A DNA stretch of 64,000 nucleotides, taken from the NCBI RefSeq assembly GCF_009729095.1, contig NZ_VTGX01000004.1:248001-312000 (forward strand), given 5' to 3'. The notes under the pieces were generated by a model, which did not search any database, had not been told where the DNA came from, and saw only the letters and a list, made by a program, of their open reading frames with translations. Position numbers and translations under genes: made by a program. Each line of letters begins with the position of its first letter. Position 1 is the stretch's first letter. This DNA comes from Mycolicibacterium sp. CBMA 247 (GTDB taxonomy: Bacteria > Actinomycetota > Actinomycetes > Mycobacteriales > Mycobacteriaceae). Positions 1 through 9,050 of the stretch are shown here, piece after piece.

Positions 1-146
1 TCGGCCTGCTGATCGGGCTGGGCCAGTTCGTGTCCACCTTCGTGATCACCGGCCTGTACGTGCGCTTCGCCAACAGGGAACTCGACCCGCGGGCCACCGC
101 CATTCGCGAAGAACTCGAAGGCTCGCAGGAAGGTGGAGCCCGATGA
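1..146 (+). CDS. DUF485-type small membrane protein, 3' end only
   Basis: The window opens inside this gene. The visible C-terminus has a hydrophobic segment (LLIGLGQFVSTFVITGLYV) followed by a polar tail rich in Arg and Glu. Its TGA overlaps the ATG of the downstream symporter (ATGA, 143-146), so the two are translationally coupled. Small DUF485 (YjcH-like) membrane proteins normally sit directly before ActP-type acetate symporters, and this position and topology fit that role. The family call rests mainly on context because only about 47 residues are visible. Confidence 0.7.
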   Translation, partial: GLLIGLGQFVSTFVITGLYVRFANRELDPRATAIREELEGSQEGGAR

Positions 147-1774
147 CCATCACAACCCTCGCCGCCGAAACCGTCGGCAACCCGGTCGCCAACATCGGCA
201 TCTTCAGCCTGTTCGTCGTCGTCACGATGATCGTGGTGATCCGGGCGAGCAAGCGCAACGCCACCGCCGACGAGTTCTTCACCGGCGGCCGCGGCTTCTC
301 CGGCCCGCAGAACGGCATCGCCATCGCCGGCGACTACCTGTCCGCGGCCAGCTTCCTCGGTATCGCCGGCGCCATCGCGGTCTACGGCTACGACGGCTTC
401 CTGTACTCGATCGGCTTCCTGGTGGCCTGGCTGGTGGCCCTGCTGCTGGTGGCCGAATTGCTGCGCAACACCGGCAAATTCACCATGGCCGACGTGCTGA
501 GCTTCCGGCTCAAGCAGCGACCGGTGCGGCTGGCCGCAGCCATCTCGACGCTGACAGTGTCGCTCTTCTACCTGCTGGCCCAGATGGCCGGTGCGGGCGG
601 CCTCGTCGCCCTGCTGCTCGACGTCAACAGCCGGGCCGGGCAATCGATCGTGATCGCCGTCGTCGGCATCCTGATGATCGTCTACGTCCTGGTCGGCGGG
701 ATGAAGGGCACCACCTGGGTGCAGATCATCAAGGCCGTGCTGCTGATCGCCGGTGCCGCCCTGATGACCGTGACGGTGCTGAGCAAGTTCGGGCTGAACT
801 TCTCCGAGATCCTCGGCTCGGCGCAATCGGCGATTACCGAAGCCACCACCAAGGGCGTCTCCAGCCGCGACGTGCTGGCCCCCGGCGCACAGTACGGCGG
901 ATCACTGACCTCGCAGATCAACTTCATCTCGCTGGCGCTGGCGTTGGTGCTCGGCACCGCGGGCCTGCCGCATGTGCTGATGCGGTTCTACACCGTGCCC
1001 ACCGCCAAAGAAGCCCGCCGTTCGGTGGTCTGGGCGATCGCGCTGATCGGCGCCTTCTACCTATTTACGTTGGTGCTCGGCTACGGCGCAGCGGCCCTGG
1101 TCGGCCCGGACCGGATCCTCGGCGCGGCCGGTGGGGTGAACTCCGCGGCCCCGCTGCTGGCCTTCGAACTCGGCGGGGTGATCCTGCTCGGCGTCATCTC
1201 AGCGGTGGCCTTCGCCACGATCCTGGCGGTGGTGGCCGGCCTGACCATCACGGCATCGGCCTCGTTCGCGCACGACATCTACGCCTCGATCCTCAAGTCC
1301 CACAAGGTGACCGAGGACGAGCAGGTGCGGGTGTCCCGCATCACGGCTGTGGTGCTGGGTATCCTCGCGATCGGCCTCGGCATCCTGGCCAACGGCCAGA
1401 ACGTGGCGTTCCTGGTCGCGCTGGCGTTCGCGGTCGCCGCCGCGGCCAACCTGCCGACGATCGTGTACTCGCTGTACTGGAAGCGGTTCAACACCCGCGG
1501 CGCACTGTGGAGCATGTACGGCGGGCTGATCTCGACCATCGTGCTGATCGTGTTCTCCCCCGCCGTGTCGGGCTCGAAGACCGCGATGATCCCCGGCGCG
1601 GACTTCGATTTCTTCCCGCTGGCCAATCCGGGCATCGTGTCCATCCCGCTGGCGTTCGCGCTCGGCATCATCGGCACGCTCACCTCGCCCGACACCGGGG
1701 ACCCCGCGCTCGATGCCGAGATGGAAGTGCGGTCGCTGACCGGTGTGGGCGCCGAGAAGGCAGTCGCGCACTGA
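143..1774 (+). CDS. actP: cation/acetate symporter, ActP-like (SSS family)
   Basis: This 543-residue polytopic protein has the sodium:solute symporter pattern. It begins with a short periplasmic-type N-terminus and a first hydrophobic helix. The conserved stretch ADEFFTGGRGFSGPQNG then leads into GDYLSAASFLGIAG, typical of ActP/YjcG. Roughly 13 membrane helices are suggested, and the polar C-terminus is short. The likely role is Na+- or H+-coupled uptake of acetate or another short monocarboxylate at the inner membrane. The ATG overlaps the stop of the upstream DUF485-like gene, the usual ActP arrangement. The exact substrate cannot be read from the sequence. Confidence 0.85.
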   Translation: MTITTLAAETVGNPVANIGIFSLFVVVTMIVVIRASKRNATADEFFTGGRGFSGPQNGIAIAGDYLSAASFLGIAGAIAVYGYDGFLYSIGFLVAWLVALLLVAELLRNTGKFTMADVLSFRLKQRPVRLAAAISTLTVSLFYLLAQMAGAGGLVALLLDVNSRAGQSIVIAVVGILMIVYVLVGGMKGTTWVQIIKAVLLIAGAALMTVTVLSKFGLNFSEILGSAQSAITEATTKGVSSRDVLAPGAQYGGSLTSQINFISLALALVLGTAGLPHVLMRFYTVPTAKEARRSVVWAIALIGAFYLFTLVLGYGAAALVGPDRILGAAGGVNSAAPLLAFELGGVILLGVISAVAFATILAVVAGLTITASASFAHDIYASILKSHKVTEDEQVRVSRITAVVLGILAIGLGILANGQNVAFLVALAFAVAAAANLPTIVYSLYWKRFNTRGALWSMYGGLISTIVLIVFSPAVSGSKTAMIPGADFDFFPLANPGIVSIPLAFALGIIGTLTSPDTGDPALDAEMEVRSLTGVGAEKAVAH

Positions 1775-1854
1775 TCGCTGCAAACAGGACCTGCTCCACC
1801 AAGACGGAACTCAAGCAACATGCGAAACCCTCACCAACAGTAAAGGAATTCAGA

Positions 1855-2883
1855 ATGCCCATTTCGGTTCGTGTCCAGGCGGCGGTTGCTGCGGCAATGA
1901 CGGTCGGCGCACTCACGGCGTGCGGTGCTGCCGAGACGCCCGCAGCCAGCACTGCGGCGCCGGCCAAGTTCCACGAAGCAGTGTTCTTCGGTGACAGCCT
2001 CACCGACCCCGGCGCGTTCGGTCTTCGCTTCACCACCGGTACGGGCATGACGTGGGCCCAACACGTTGCCGAACGCGTCGGCCAATCGACCGAACCGAAT
2101 GAGCATGTCGCCAGCTACAGCGATGTGTATCAGGGCAAGCCTGGTCTCGAGGGCCCCGGCGGGCTGAACTACGCCCAGGGCGGCGCACGGGCGAACAACC
2201 CCTATTCGTCGGTGTCGCAGAATCCTGAGGGCACTCCCATATCCACCGCGGTGCAGCTCCAGCACTTTCTGGATCAACATGGTTCCTTCAGCCCGGACCA
2301 GCTGGTGACTTTGTACATCGGAACGAATGACGTTGCGTACAACTACGATCTGACCAAGGACCCGGTGCTGGCTCAAGCCCTACGCGACAACCACAGTCCT
2401 TCGCCGGAGGTCATGGCCACTGAGCGAGCGCGGGTGCAGAAGGCCGCCGAGGACGAAGCGAAGACTGCGTCGGACATCCTGGCGAACGGCGCTCAGCACC
2501 TGGTCGTGTTCAAGCTCGCCGATCTTGCGGTTCTGCCCTGGTTCGAGTCGAACGCGTCACGCAAGTACGTGAGCGAGCTGACAGACGTCTACAACACGAG
2601 CTTGGTGAACTCGCTGCCAAAGGACTCGAAGGTCCAGGTGCTCGACACCGGAGCCTTCATCGACGACGTGTTGACGAATGGCGCCAAGTACGGATTCACC
2701 CACGGGGCCAACGAGGATGCCTGCAAGGAGCCCGGGCAGGACTACTGCGATGCTGACGCCTGGAAGTCCCCGGACGCCGACCGCACCTACATCTTCGCCG
2801 CGGCCGAGCACCTCACCACGCATGCGAACGAACTGTTGGCCGACTATGTGCTGAAGCAGGTCAGCGAGCACGACGGACAGTAG
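1855..2883 (+). CDS. SGNH/GDSL-family lipoprotein hydrolase
   Basis: This 342-residue secreted esterase-like protein has a signal peptide ending in a lipobox (LTAC, Cys23), so it is predicted to be a lipid-anchored surface enzyme. The nucleophile block is FFGDSLTDPG (Ser48). A Gly/Asn block follows in GGLNYAQGGA, then the oxyanion-hole block IGTNDV, and a C-terminal AAEHLTTHA segment probably supplies the catalytic His. The pattern resembles GDSL phospholipase/esterases of the thermolabile haemolysin and autotransporter-esterase group. The ATG was chosen because AAAGGA lies just upstream and the signal peptide begins there. Longer in-frame readings upstream only run antisense or out of frame through actP. 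Confidence 0.85.
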   Translation: MPISVRVQAAVAAAMTVGALTACGAAETPAASTAAPAKFHEAVFFGDSLTDPGAFGLRFTTGTGMTWAQHVAERVGQSTEPNEHVASYSDVYQGKPGLEGPGGLNYAQGGARANNPYSSVSQNPEGTPISTAVQLQHFLDQHGSFSPDQLVTLYIGTNDVAYNYDLTKDPVLAQALRDNHSPSPEVMATERARVQKAAEDEAKTASDILANGAQHLVVFKLADLAVLPWFESNASRKYVSELTDVYNTSLVNSLPKDSKVQVLDTGAFIDDVLTNGAKYGFTHGANEDACKEPGQDYCDADAWKSPDADRTYIFAAAEHLTTHANELLADYVLKQVSEHDGQ

Positions 2884-2918
2884 CCCGGCGAGTTCCGGAA
2901 GATCGCGGGCGATAGCCG

Positions 2919-2947
2919 GTGGGGCCGGGAAGCTCAACCGGCCCCGC
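2919..2947 (+). terminator. GC-rich hairpin after the SGNH gene
   Basis: A stem of about 10 bp (2919-2928 pairing with 2938-2947, core GGGGCCGG/CCGGCCCC) with a 9-nt loop lies 36 bases after the stop codon. There is no T-tract, as is common for mycobacterial terminators. Confidence 0.5.
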
Positions 2948-2963
2948 AACGTTTCAATGGCAC

Positions 2964-3209
2964 ATGCCCGCGGTCGCCGAACTGACGCCCGCCGACCGGC
3001 GTGCCGAAGTCAGTTCGACGTATTTCGTCGTGGCGTACGTGGCCCTGTCGCTGCCCGTAGTGGGCGTCGGATTCGCGGCCCAGGACTGGGGGGTGCGCAC
3101 CGCCGGTACAACCTTCGCGATCGCGGTCGCGGTACTCGCGGCTGGTTGCCTGGCTGCCATCCTGGTCGAGGAGGCCCGGCAGAATCGGCCCGTGAGAGTA
3201 CAAACCTGA
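2964..3209 (+). pseudogene. C-terminal remnant of an MFS efflux transporter
   Basis: An 81-codon frame reads AELTPADRRAEVSSTYFVVA and then two hydrophobic segments. This is the typical last part of mycobacterial MFS drug-efflux proteins, the loop before transmembrane helices 11-12. No N-terminal 10-helix body precedes it: the upstream DNA is the SGNH gene and its terminator hairpin. It therefore looks like a truncated leftover of a transporter lost by deletion. It could still be expressed as a two-helix peptide, but no convincing ribosome binding site is seen before the ATG at 2964. Confidence 0.6.
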
Positions 3210-3258
3210 GTGCTTCTACCTAGGGACTACGCAGCCGCGGGGTCATAGCGTTCTAGCC

Positions 3259-4716
3259 ATGACCGTTGCTTGTGAGGAAGCCCCCGGGAGAACCGGGCTG
3301 TTCCCGTCCCCCACCGAGGTCGAGGCTGCGACCCCGGCCGACCGGGACCGGGCCATCGACGTCATCCGCATCGTCTCGCTGGTCGGTGTGGTGTTCGGCC
3401 ACACCATCATGGCCACCAGCACGATCCGCGACGACGTGTTCATCTGGAGCAACCTGCTGACCGCATCCACCGTCTTTCAGGCGTTGACCTGGGTGTTCCA
3501 GATCATGCCGCTGTTCTTCTTCGCCGGGGTCGCCGCATCGGTGCAGTCCTGGCGGCCTGGCCAGCCGTGGGGTGGCTGGCTGCTCAAGCGCTGCACCCGG
3601 CTGTATCGCCCGGTGTTCTACTACCTGGCCTTCTGGACCGTGACCCTCGCGGTGCTGCGGTTCGTACTGCCGGTTCATGTCTATGAACCCGTCGCCGGGA
3701 TCTCGATCCAGCTGCTGTGGTTCCTGGGGGCCTATGTCCTGGTGCTGGCCGCGGTGCCGCTGCTGGCCCGCATCACCACCACCGCGCAACTGGCCGGCGC
3801 GGTCGTCGGCACCTACGCGTTCATCGCCGTCATCGACGCGATCCGGATCAACATCGAGGGCTACGCCGCGCTGGGCTACCTCAACACCGTGGTGTGGTTG
3901 ATCCCCGGCATGTTCGGGGTGGCATACCGCCGCGGTCTGCTGACCAGCCGCTGGGCCCGCACGATCGGGATCGGCATGCTCGGCGTCAACCTGGCACTGC
4001 TGTACTTCGGCCCCTACGAGCTGAGCCTGGTCGGCATCGAGACCCAGCACCTGAAGAACATGACACCGCCGTCGCTACTGCTGGCCGGTCACGCAATCAT
4101 GATGTGCGCGTTCGCGATTGCCGCCGCCCCTGCCATCAACCGGTGGGCGCGGAGGCCACGGGTGTGGTGGCTGACCGCGATCGGCAACTCCGGTGCGATG
4201 ACGCTGTACCTGTGGCACATGCCGCTGCTGCTCGGCCTGCACCTGGTGTTCGACTATCTGGGCGCCGACCGCTACGACCCCGAGGCCACGGGCTTCCTGG
4301 CCCTGTCGGTGCTGCAGCTGTCGCTGATGGCCGGCCTGGTCGCGATCGCGTTCGTCGCGCTGCGACCGCTGGAGAACTCACCGTTGCCGCTGTGGGATGG
4401 GGGCGCGGTGGCCGGTACCGGGATGCGCAGCGCCGCAGTGGGTTGGCTGCTGTGTGTGGCCGGTGCGTCGACGCTGACCTCGGTCGCCTGGGGGCTGAAG
4501 GATCAGGGCGGGTACTGCGTGGCGGTCATGCTGGCGGCACTCGTCGCGGCCCGCGCGCTGGCCGACGACACCAGCGCGGGAGGACGAGCTTCAGTCGATC
4601 CGCACGGATTCCACAACGAACGTGTGAATGCGAGGCGGATCCGTCGGGGTCAGCGCGACGGTCACGTCGAGCCGTCCGCGGGTGCCCGGCAGCCGGTAGA
4701 TCGCCTCGGTCGGTGA
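3259..4716 (+). CDS. acyltransferase-3 family integral membrane protein
   Basis: This 485-residue protein has about ten hydrophobic helices and the acyltransferase-3 hallmarks. The N-terminal segment is DRAIDVIRIVSLVGVVFGH, with the first-helix His-type motif. PLFFFAGVAASVQSW and a TRLYRPVFYYL loop follow. Such proteins move acetyl or succinyl groups onto extracytoplasmic sugars, lipids or peptidoglycan-linked glycans; the acceptor here is unknown. The last 42 codons (4591-4716), after the final helix, are arginine-rich, look out of character, and lie antisense over the end of the convergent beta-lactamase-fold gene. The original stop may have been lost. Confidence 0.8.
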   Translation: MTVACEEAPGRTGLFPSPTEVEAATPADRDRAIDVIRIVSLVGVVFGHTIMATSTIRDDVFIWSNLLTASTVFQALTWVFQIMPLFFFAGVAASVQSWRPGQPWGGWLLKRCTRLYRPVFYYLAFWTVTLAVLRFVLPVHVYEPVAGISIQLLWFLGAYVLVLAAVPLLARITTTAQLAGAVVGTYAFIAVIDAIRINIEGYAALGYLNTVVWLIPGMFGVAYRRGLLTSRWARTIGIGMLGVNLALLYFGPYELSLVGIETQHLKNMTPPSLLLAGHAIMMCAFAIAAAPAINRWARRPRVWWLTAIGNSGAMTLYLWHMPLLLGLHLVFDYLGADRYDPEATGFLALSVLQLSLMAGLVAIAFVALRPLENSPLPLWDGGAVAGTGMRSAAVGWLLCVAGASTLTSVAWGLKDQGGYCVAVMLAALVAARALADDTSAGGRASVDPHGFHNERVNARRIRRGQRDGHVEPSAGARQPVDRLGR

Positions 4717-6036
4717 TCGCCACTCCGACTCTGCCTCACCGTTGCGCTCGCCGATCGCCTCGCGGGCCGTGGTTATCGCCGCGGCCCGCTCGGCCAGCGG
4801 GATGTCGAGCAGAACATTGCCGGAGAATGCCGGCTCCTGCAGCGCCGAGGGATCTGCGATGACACGTTCGACCAGGCCCAGGGCGGAGCGCAGATGCTCG
4901 GTGGGCCGCACCTCCGTGGGGCCGCTGCCACGCTGCTGCAGCAGAGCGTCCAGCGCGGCCCGGGCGGGCGCCGGCATCGGCGCATACGTACCGTTGCCGA
5001 AGGCCACCACGCCCAAACCGCTGGCGTGATGCCAGGCCATGTAGGACCCGAAGCCGGGATAGCCGCCGAGATGCTGGCTGATCTGCCCCCACCGGGGGTC
5101 GGTCTCGACGAACAGCCCGTAGCCGTAGCCGCACAGTCCCCACGGGAAACCCTTGCTCCTCAACCGGTTCTGTCCGCTCGGTTCCTCGACGAAGTCGAAG
5201 GGAAGCAGACGGTACGACTGCTGCATCTCCCGCCGGGAGGCACGGGCGAGCACGGCATCGTCGGCATCATCGCGCGGCGGGAACGCGTCGGAGAGCCAGC
5301 CGACCCATTTCCCGATGTCGTCCACCGTGCTCAGCAGGCCGCCGATGGCGGAGAAACTGCCGGGCGCGGTGAACGGTTGCGGCTCCCACTCCCCGGTCGG
5401 GGTCGGCCGATAGCCCTGCGCCAGGCGCCCGGCCGGCACGGCACGGTAGTCGTAGCCGGTATCCGTCAGGCCCAACGGCGCCAGCAGCTCGCTCGCCACG
5501 TACTCGGAAAACAGTCGGCCGGTGATCGCTTCCACCACCCGGCCGAGGATGGCGTAGCCGAGATTGGAGTACGCGAACTCGGTGCCGGGGACATACGCCC
5601 CGGCCACCGGGCGGGCCAGCAGGTCGTCGAACTCGGCCTGGGTCATCTCCTCCTGCCGGTCCGCCCACGGATCGTCGCTGGGCAGCCCGCTGCTCATGGT
5701 CAGGCAGTGGCGCACAGTGATTTTCGGTGAATCGACGGTCGGGCCGGCCAATCCGACCGCTCCCGGAAGGTGGTGGGTCACCGGATCGTCGAGCCGCAGC
5801 AGGCCCCGATCGCGCAGCTGCAGGATCGCGGCGGCGGTGAAGCTCTTGGACATCGACGCGATCCGGAAGACCCGGTCCTGTGCTGGTGCGGCATCGGTGG
5901 GACAGTCAGTGACCCCGCGGCCGGTGAAGTGCACTACCTTGCCGTCGGAGAGGATCCCGAGTTGCACTCTAGGGGCGTGCCGGCGGTCGTGGAACTGGCC
6001 GACGATGTCATCGACAACGGTGAAGTCGAGGCTCAT
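4591..6036 (-). CDS. serine hydrolase, beta-lactamase/class C fold
   Basis: This 481-residue member of the beta-lactamase/D-aminopeptidase/esterase superfamily has a catalytic SxxK motif (SMSK, Ser61 and Lys64), a YSN motif (GTEFAYSNLGYAILG) and an HLGGYPGFGS block in the KTG position. No signal peptide is visible, so a cytoplasmic peptidase or esterase role is likelier than antibiotic hydrolysis. A C-terminal extension of about 100 residues follows the fold. Its ATG overlaps the stop of the upstream APC permease by four bases, so the pair may import and then hydrolyse a small amide, ester or peptide. Confidence 0.82.
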   Translation of the reverse strand: MSLDFTVVDDIVGQFHDRRHAPRVQLGILSDGKVVHFTGRGVTDCPTDAAPAQDRVFRIASMSKSFTAAAILQLRDRGLLRLDDPVTHHLPGAVGLAGPTVDSPKITVRHCLTMSSGLPSDDPWADRQEEMTQAEFDDLLARPVAGAYVPGTEFAYSNLGYAILGRVVEAITGRLFSEYVASELLAPLGLTDTGYDYRAVPAGRLAQGYRPTPTGEWEPQPFTAPGSFSAIGGLLSTVDDIGKWVGWLSDAFPPRDDADDAVLARASRREMQQSYRLLPFDFVEEPSGQNRLRSKGFPWGLCGYGYGLFVETDPRWGQISQHLGGYPGFGSYMAWHHASGLGVVAFGNGTYAPMPAPARAALDALLQQRGSGPTEVRPTEHLRSALGLVERVIADPSALQEPAFSGNVLLDIPLAERAAAITTAREAIGERNGEAESEWRSPTEAIYRLPGTRGRLDVTVALTPTDPPRIHTFVVESVRID

Positions 6037-7454
6037 CGGGCCACCTCAACCGTCGAGTCGCGAAGATCCTCGTCCGGCGGAGCCAGCATCAAGAAGTGTG
6101 TCTCGCTCCGCGGCCGCAGGTAGAGGACGTAGTAGGTCAGGGCAATCAGCACGCACGCCCCGGCGACGATGAGATCGGCACGGACCTGCTGGCTCAGTAC
6201 GGCGATGGACATGACGATCGCGACGATCGGCCACAGCGGCCACAGCGGCATCCGGTACGGGCGTTCCAGGCCGGGGTTGCGGAGCCGACTCACCAGCGCG
6301 GACGCCGCGACGAGAATGAACTCCACCGCCAGCAGTGCGCCGGTCCACGTCGTCAGCGTGGCGACGTCCGACAGCAGGATCATCACCGCCCCGCCAATCC
6401 CAACCAGAATCGTTGCCAGCCAAGGTGTTCCGTACTTGGAATGCACCACGGCCAGCGCCCGGCTGATGGGAACCGGCCACGCGACATCCCGACCGGTGCT
6501 GTACAGGATCCGTGCGTAATACGGCATCAGGGCGATGACGGCGTTGAGCACGGCGACCGCGATACCGAGACTGATCACGGTGTTGAAGGTGTCTCCACCG
6601 ATCGCGGTCAGTACGTACTGCCAGGGATTGGCGGAGTTCGACAGCTCGCTGAGCGAGGGAGCGGCAAGGGTGGCAGCAGCCACCGGGAAAACTTCACACG
6701 CGACGGCGACGCCAAGAGCAATGAAGACGGCGCGGGCGACGTTGCGGCGGGCGCCGACGGTTTCCTCGGAGAAGATCAGTGCGCCCTGGAAGCCGTTGTA
6801 GGCAAAGCTGCCGACGGCGATACCGGCGATCAGCGCGCTCAGGGTGAGCGGACTCGCGATCCCCTGAGCGTCCATGACCTCGGGATGCAGCAGGGTGGTG
6901 ATCGGCCGCTGCACGTTGATGAACCCGAAGGCGGCCACCAGCACGACGGCCAGGATCTCCACCACGAGGAGAACGGTCACCGCGATCGCATTGAGCCGAA
7001 CGCCGAACAGCGCAATCACGGCGCCGCCGATGATGATCACGGCACCGAGAACATTCGCGTCCACGTCGACGATGACCCTCAGGTACTCCGCCATGCCGAG
7101 CGCAACCACAGCCGGGATGAGCACGGCCTGTACGGGGCCGGTGATGAACATCGAGACGAAACCGGGCGCCCGGCCGAGGATGCGGGCGATGAAGGTGTAG
7201 TCGCCACCGGCGATCGGATAGGCCGAGCCCAGTTCTGCCCAGCAGTACGCCAGCGACAGTCCGAGGACGGCGGCGATGCAGAACGTCATGGCCGCGCCGG
7301 TGCCGTTCAACCCGAAGAGCACGGGAGCGATGATGAACGCACCGGTGGCCGGTGTGGTCGCGGAGACGACGAGTGACGTGTTCTCCCACAAACTGAGATC
7401 GCGTTTCAGTTCTTGCTTGTACGCCCTGGGACTTCCGGACTGCGTGTCGCTCAT
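6033..7454 (-). CDS. APC-superfamily amino acid permease
   Basis: This 473-residue transporter begins with a cytoplasmic segment (ELKRDLSLWENTSLVVSAT), followed by about 12 hydrophobic helices. TPATGAFIIAPVLFG marks the helix-1 unwound region typical of the APC fold. The start at 7454 (MSDTQSG) was chosen because GAAAGG lies just upstream; the frame is open further upstream but runs into the promoter shared with the divergent TetR gene. It is probably an amino acid or amine transporter in the inner membrane, substrate unknown. It is co-transcribed with the beta-lactamase-fold hydrolase and probably controlled by the adjacent TetR. Confidence 0.85.
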   Translation of the reverse strand: MSDTQSGSPRAYKQELKRDLSLWENTSLVVSATTPATGAFIIAPVLFGLNGTGAAMTFCIAAVLGLSLAYCWAELGSAYPIAGGDYTFIARILGRAPGFVSMFITGPVQAVLIPAVVALGMAEYLRVIVDVDANVLGAVIIIGGAVIALFGVRLNAIAVTVLLVVEILAVVLVAAFGFINVQRPITTLLHPEVMDAQGIASPLTLSALIAGIAVGSFAYNGFQGALIFSEETVGARRNVARAVFIALGVAVACEVFPVAAATLAAPSLSELSNSANPWQYVLTAIGGDTFNTVISLGIAVAVLNAVIALMPYYARILYSTGRDVAWPVPISRALAVVHSKYGTPWLATILVGIGGAVMILLSDVATLTTWTGALLAVEFILVAASALVSRLRNPGLERPYRMPLWPLWPIVAIVMSIAVLSQQVRADLIVAGACVLIALTYYVLYLRPRSETHFLMLAPPDEDLRDSTVEVAR

Positions 7455-7565
7455 GCGCGCCTTTCTCACGACCACCTCAATGGGGTCACCAACGGTGTCG
7501 GTGGTCCGGCAGATGGGCCGGACGGTGTGATCTTGGCGATATTTCGGCAGCATGTCAACACTGAT

Positions 7566-7580
7566 GACAACTGCGTTGTC
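7566..7580. promoter_or_regulatory. operator-like palindrome between permease and TetR genes
   Basis: GACAACTGCGTTGTC has perfect 5-bp arms around a 5-bp centre. It lies in the 183-bp divergent intergenic region, a natural site for autoregulation by the TetR protein encoded at 7638. Confidence 0.4.
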
Positions 7581-7637
7581 TTCGCCGTTGATACCACCTG
7601 CGTCGATGCCGGTGGACTACGTGCGATGCTGTGCGTC

Positions 7638-8330
7638 ATGGACAGCAGGCAACGAGGCCGGGGATCGCACGCCCGCAACGGTGCTGTTCGGCTCGACCGC
7701 GAGGTGATCCTGCGAGCAGCCCAGGAAATCTGCGATCGCGACGGTTTGAGTGCCCTCACCCTGCGGCGACTCGGAAACCAACTCGGGGTTGACGCCACGG
7801 CGATGTACCGGCACTTCCGGGACAAGGCCGAGCTGATCTCGGCACTCATCGACGACCTGTTCCGACTCGAAGTGGACGAGCCGGACCCGCAGGGGCACTG
7901 GCGCGACAATCTGCGCAAACTGATGATCCAGTGGTGGCAGATCTATCGTCGGCACGAAGGCCTCGCTGCGGCCATGGCTGGTCAGCCCGACGACGAGCCG
8001 CAACTGTTCCACCTCACCGAATGGACTGTCCGTGAGCTCATTCGGGCCGGAGTCGACGAGGATGAACTCGGCCTGTACCACCAGACCATTTACAACCACA
8101 CGGTCGGAAATGGATTGGTCGCTGCGCTGTCGCCCTGGTTGACCGACATCGAATTACGTGATGAGCAGCGCCGGCACTACGCCGCGCTCGACCCTCGCCG
8201 CTTTCCGTCGTCGGCCAGCGTTGCCCCGACGATCTACCCGGACACGGCCGAGGTCTTCGAGTTCAGCGTGGAAGTTCTACTCGACGCCATCGAGAAACGC
8301 GGCCGGCTCGTTGCCCGGCGAAGTGATTGA
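7638..8330 (+). CDS. TetR family transcriptional regulator
   Basis: This 230-residue protein has an N-terminal HTH (ALTLRRLGNQLGVDATAMYRHFRDKAELISAL) and a C-terminal ligand domain resembling the TetR_C_1 group. ATG 7638 gives MDSRQRGRG; an in-frame ATG four codons upstream (7626) is an alternative. It is divergent from the APC permease/hydrolase operon and probably represses it in response to a transported or hydrolysed substrate. Confidence 0.85.
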   Translation: MDSRQRGRGSHARNGAVRLDREVILRAAQEICDRDGLSALTLRRLGNQLGVDATAMYRHFRDKAELISALIDDLFRLEVDEPDPQGHWRDNLRKLMIQWWQIYRRHEGLAAAMAGQPDDEPQLFHLTEWTVRELIRAGVDEDELGLYHQTIYNHTVGNGLVAALSPWLTDIELRDEQRRHYAALDPRRFPSSASVAPTIYPDTAEVFEFSVEVLLDAIEKRGRLVARRSD

Positions 8331-8341
8331 AGCGCGTCGTC

Positions 8342-8512
8342 TTACCCGCTCTTGCGGCGGAATTCGCGCCGGTTCTCCACCGGACCGTGCGCCCGCGGTT
8401 TGTCGCGGCCGCCGTCCTTGTGCGCCGCGCCTCCCGACGACTGCGCCTTCTTGCGCTCCAGGGCCTCCCGGAATTTGCGCTTGTTGTCGTCCTCCGGTTT
8501 GTCGTCAGCCAT
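8342..8512 (-). CDS. DUF5302-type small basic protein
   Basis: A 56-residue ORF starting MADDKPEDDNKRKFREALER and ending REFRRKSG. It is highly charged, has no hydrophobic segment and is probably disordered. The acidic start, Lys/Arg-rich helix and PVENRREFRRKSG ending match my recollection of the actinobacterial DUF5302 family, whose function is unknown. It is convergent with the TetR gene, 11 bp apart. Confidence 0.75.
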   Translation of the reverse strand: MADDKPEDDNKRKFREALERKKAQSSGGAAHKDGGRDKPRAHGPVENRREFRRKSG

Positions 8513-8575
8513 ACGCGGCAGCGTAGCGCGACATCGACACGATCGTCACCACGTTTGATTGCCGCCGCGGCGGGA

Positions 8576-9019
8576 TCAGCGCCGGCCCGGCGGCATCCCG
8601 TACACGTGCGTGATCGGCAGCGTCAGCAACACCCGGCGGTCGTCGACCATGGCGCGCCGGTAATCGTCCCAATCCGGATGTTCACCGGCGATGTTGCGGT
8701 ACAAGGCAATAAGCCCCTCGACCGTATCGTCGTCCGGCGCCGCAGCGGGCGGGGTGAGCATGGCGTCACCCTCGGCGACCGCATAGGACCAGCCGTCGTC
8801 GGAGCTGACATGGATGGACGCGCGCGGATCACGCCGCAGATTTCGGGTTTTGGCCCGCGGTTCGGTGATCGACACCTGGATCTGCACGGCACGCGGATCG
8901 AAGTGGTACGAGACATTCGACAGCTGCGGACGACCGTCCTGTTTGATCGTCGCAAGAACTCCCATCGAGTTACCGCCGATCAAGGCCAAAAGCTTGTCGT
9001 CGAAAACCTGGCGCCCCAT
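8576..9019 (-). CDS. PPOX-class F420-dependent protein, Rv1155-like
   Basis: This 147-residue split-barrel protein is very close in length and recalled sequence to M. tuberculosis Rv1155. Shared segments are MGRQVFDDKLLALI, GVLATIKQDGRPQLSN, EPRAKTRNLRRDPRAS and THVYGMPPG. Members of this flavin/deazaflavin oxidoreductase group bind F420 and reduce small substrates in the cytoplasm; the natural substrate is uncertain. The start at 9019 matches the family. The next in-frame ATG upstream (9043) would collide with the divergent methyltransferase start at 9051. Confidence 0.88.
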   Translation of the reverse strand: MGRQVFDDKLLALIGGNSMGVLATIKQDGRPQLSNVSYHFDPRAVQIQVSITEPRAKTRNLRRDPRASIHVSSDDGWSYAVAEGDAMLTPPAAAPDDDTVEGLIALYRNIAGEHPDWDDYRRAMVDDRRVLLTLPITHVYGMPPGRR

Positions 9020-9050
9020 GAGACGAGCGTACTTCTTTACCATCGGTTCG

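Noticed and set aside
133..2883. Very long plus-strand frame joining the symporter region and the SGNH gene
   Set aside because: The upstream two thirds are an out-of-frame arginine-rich shadow of actP; the real protein starts at 1855 with ribosome binding site and signal peptide.
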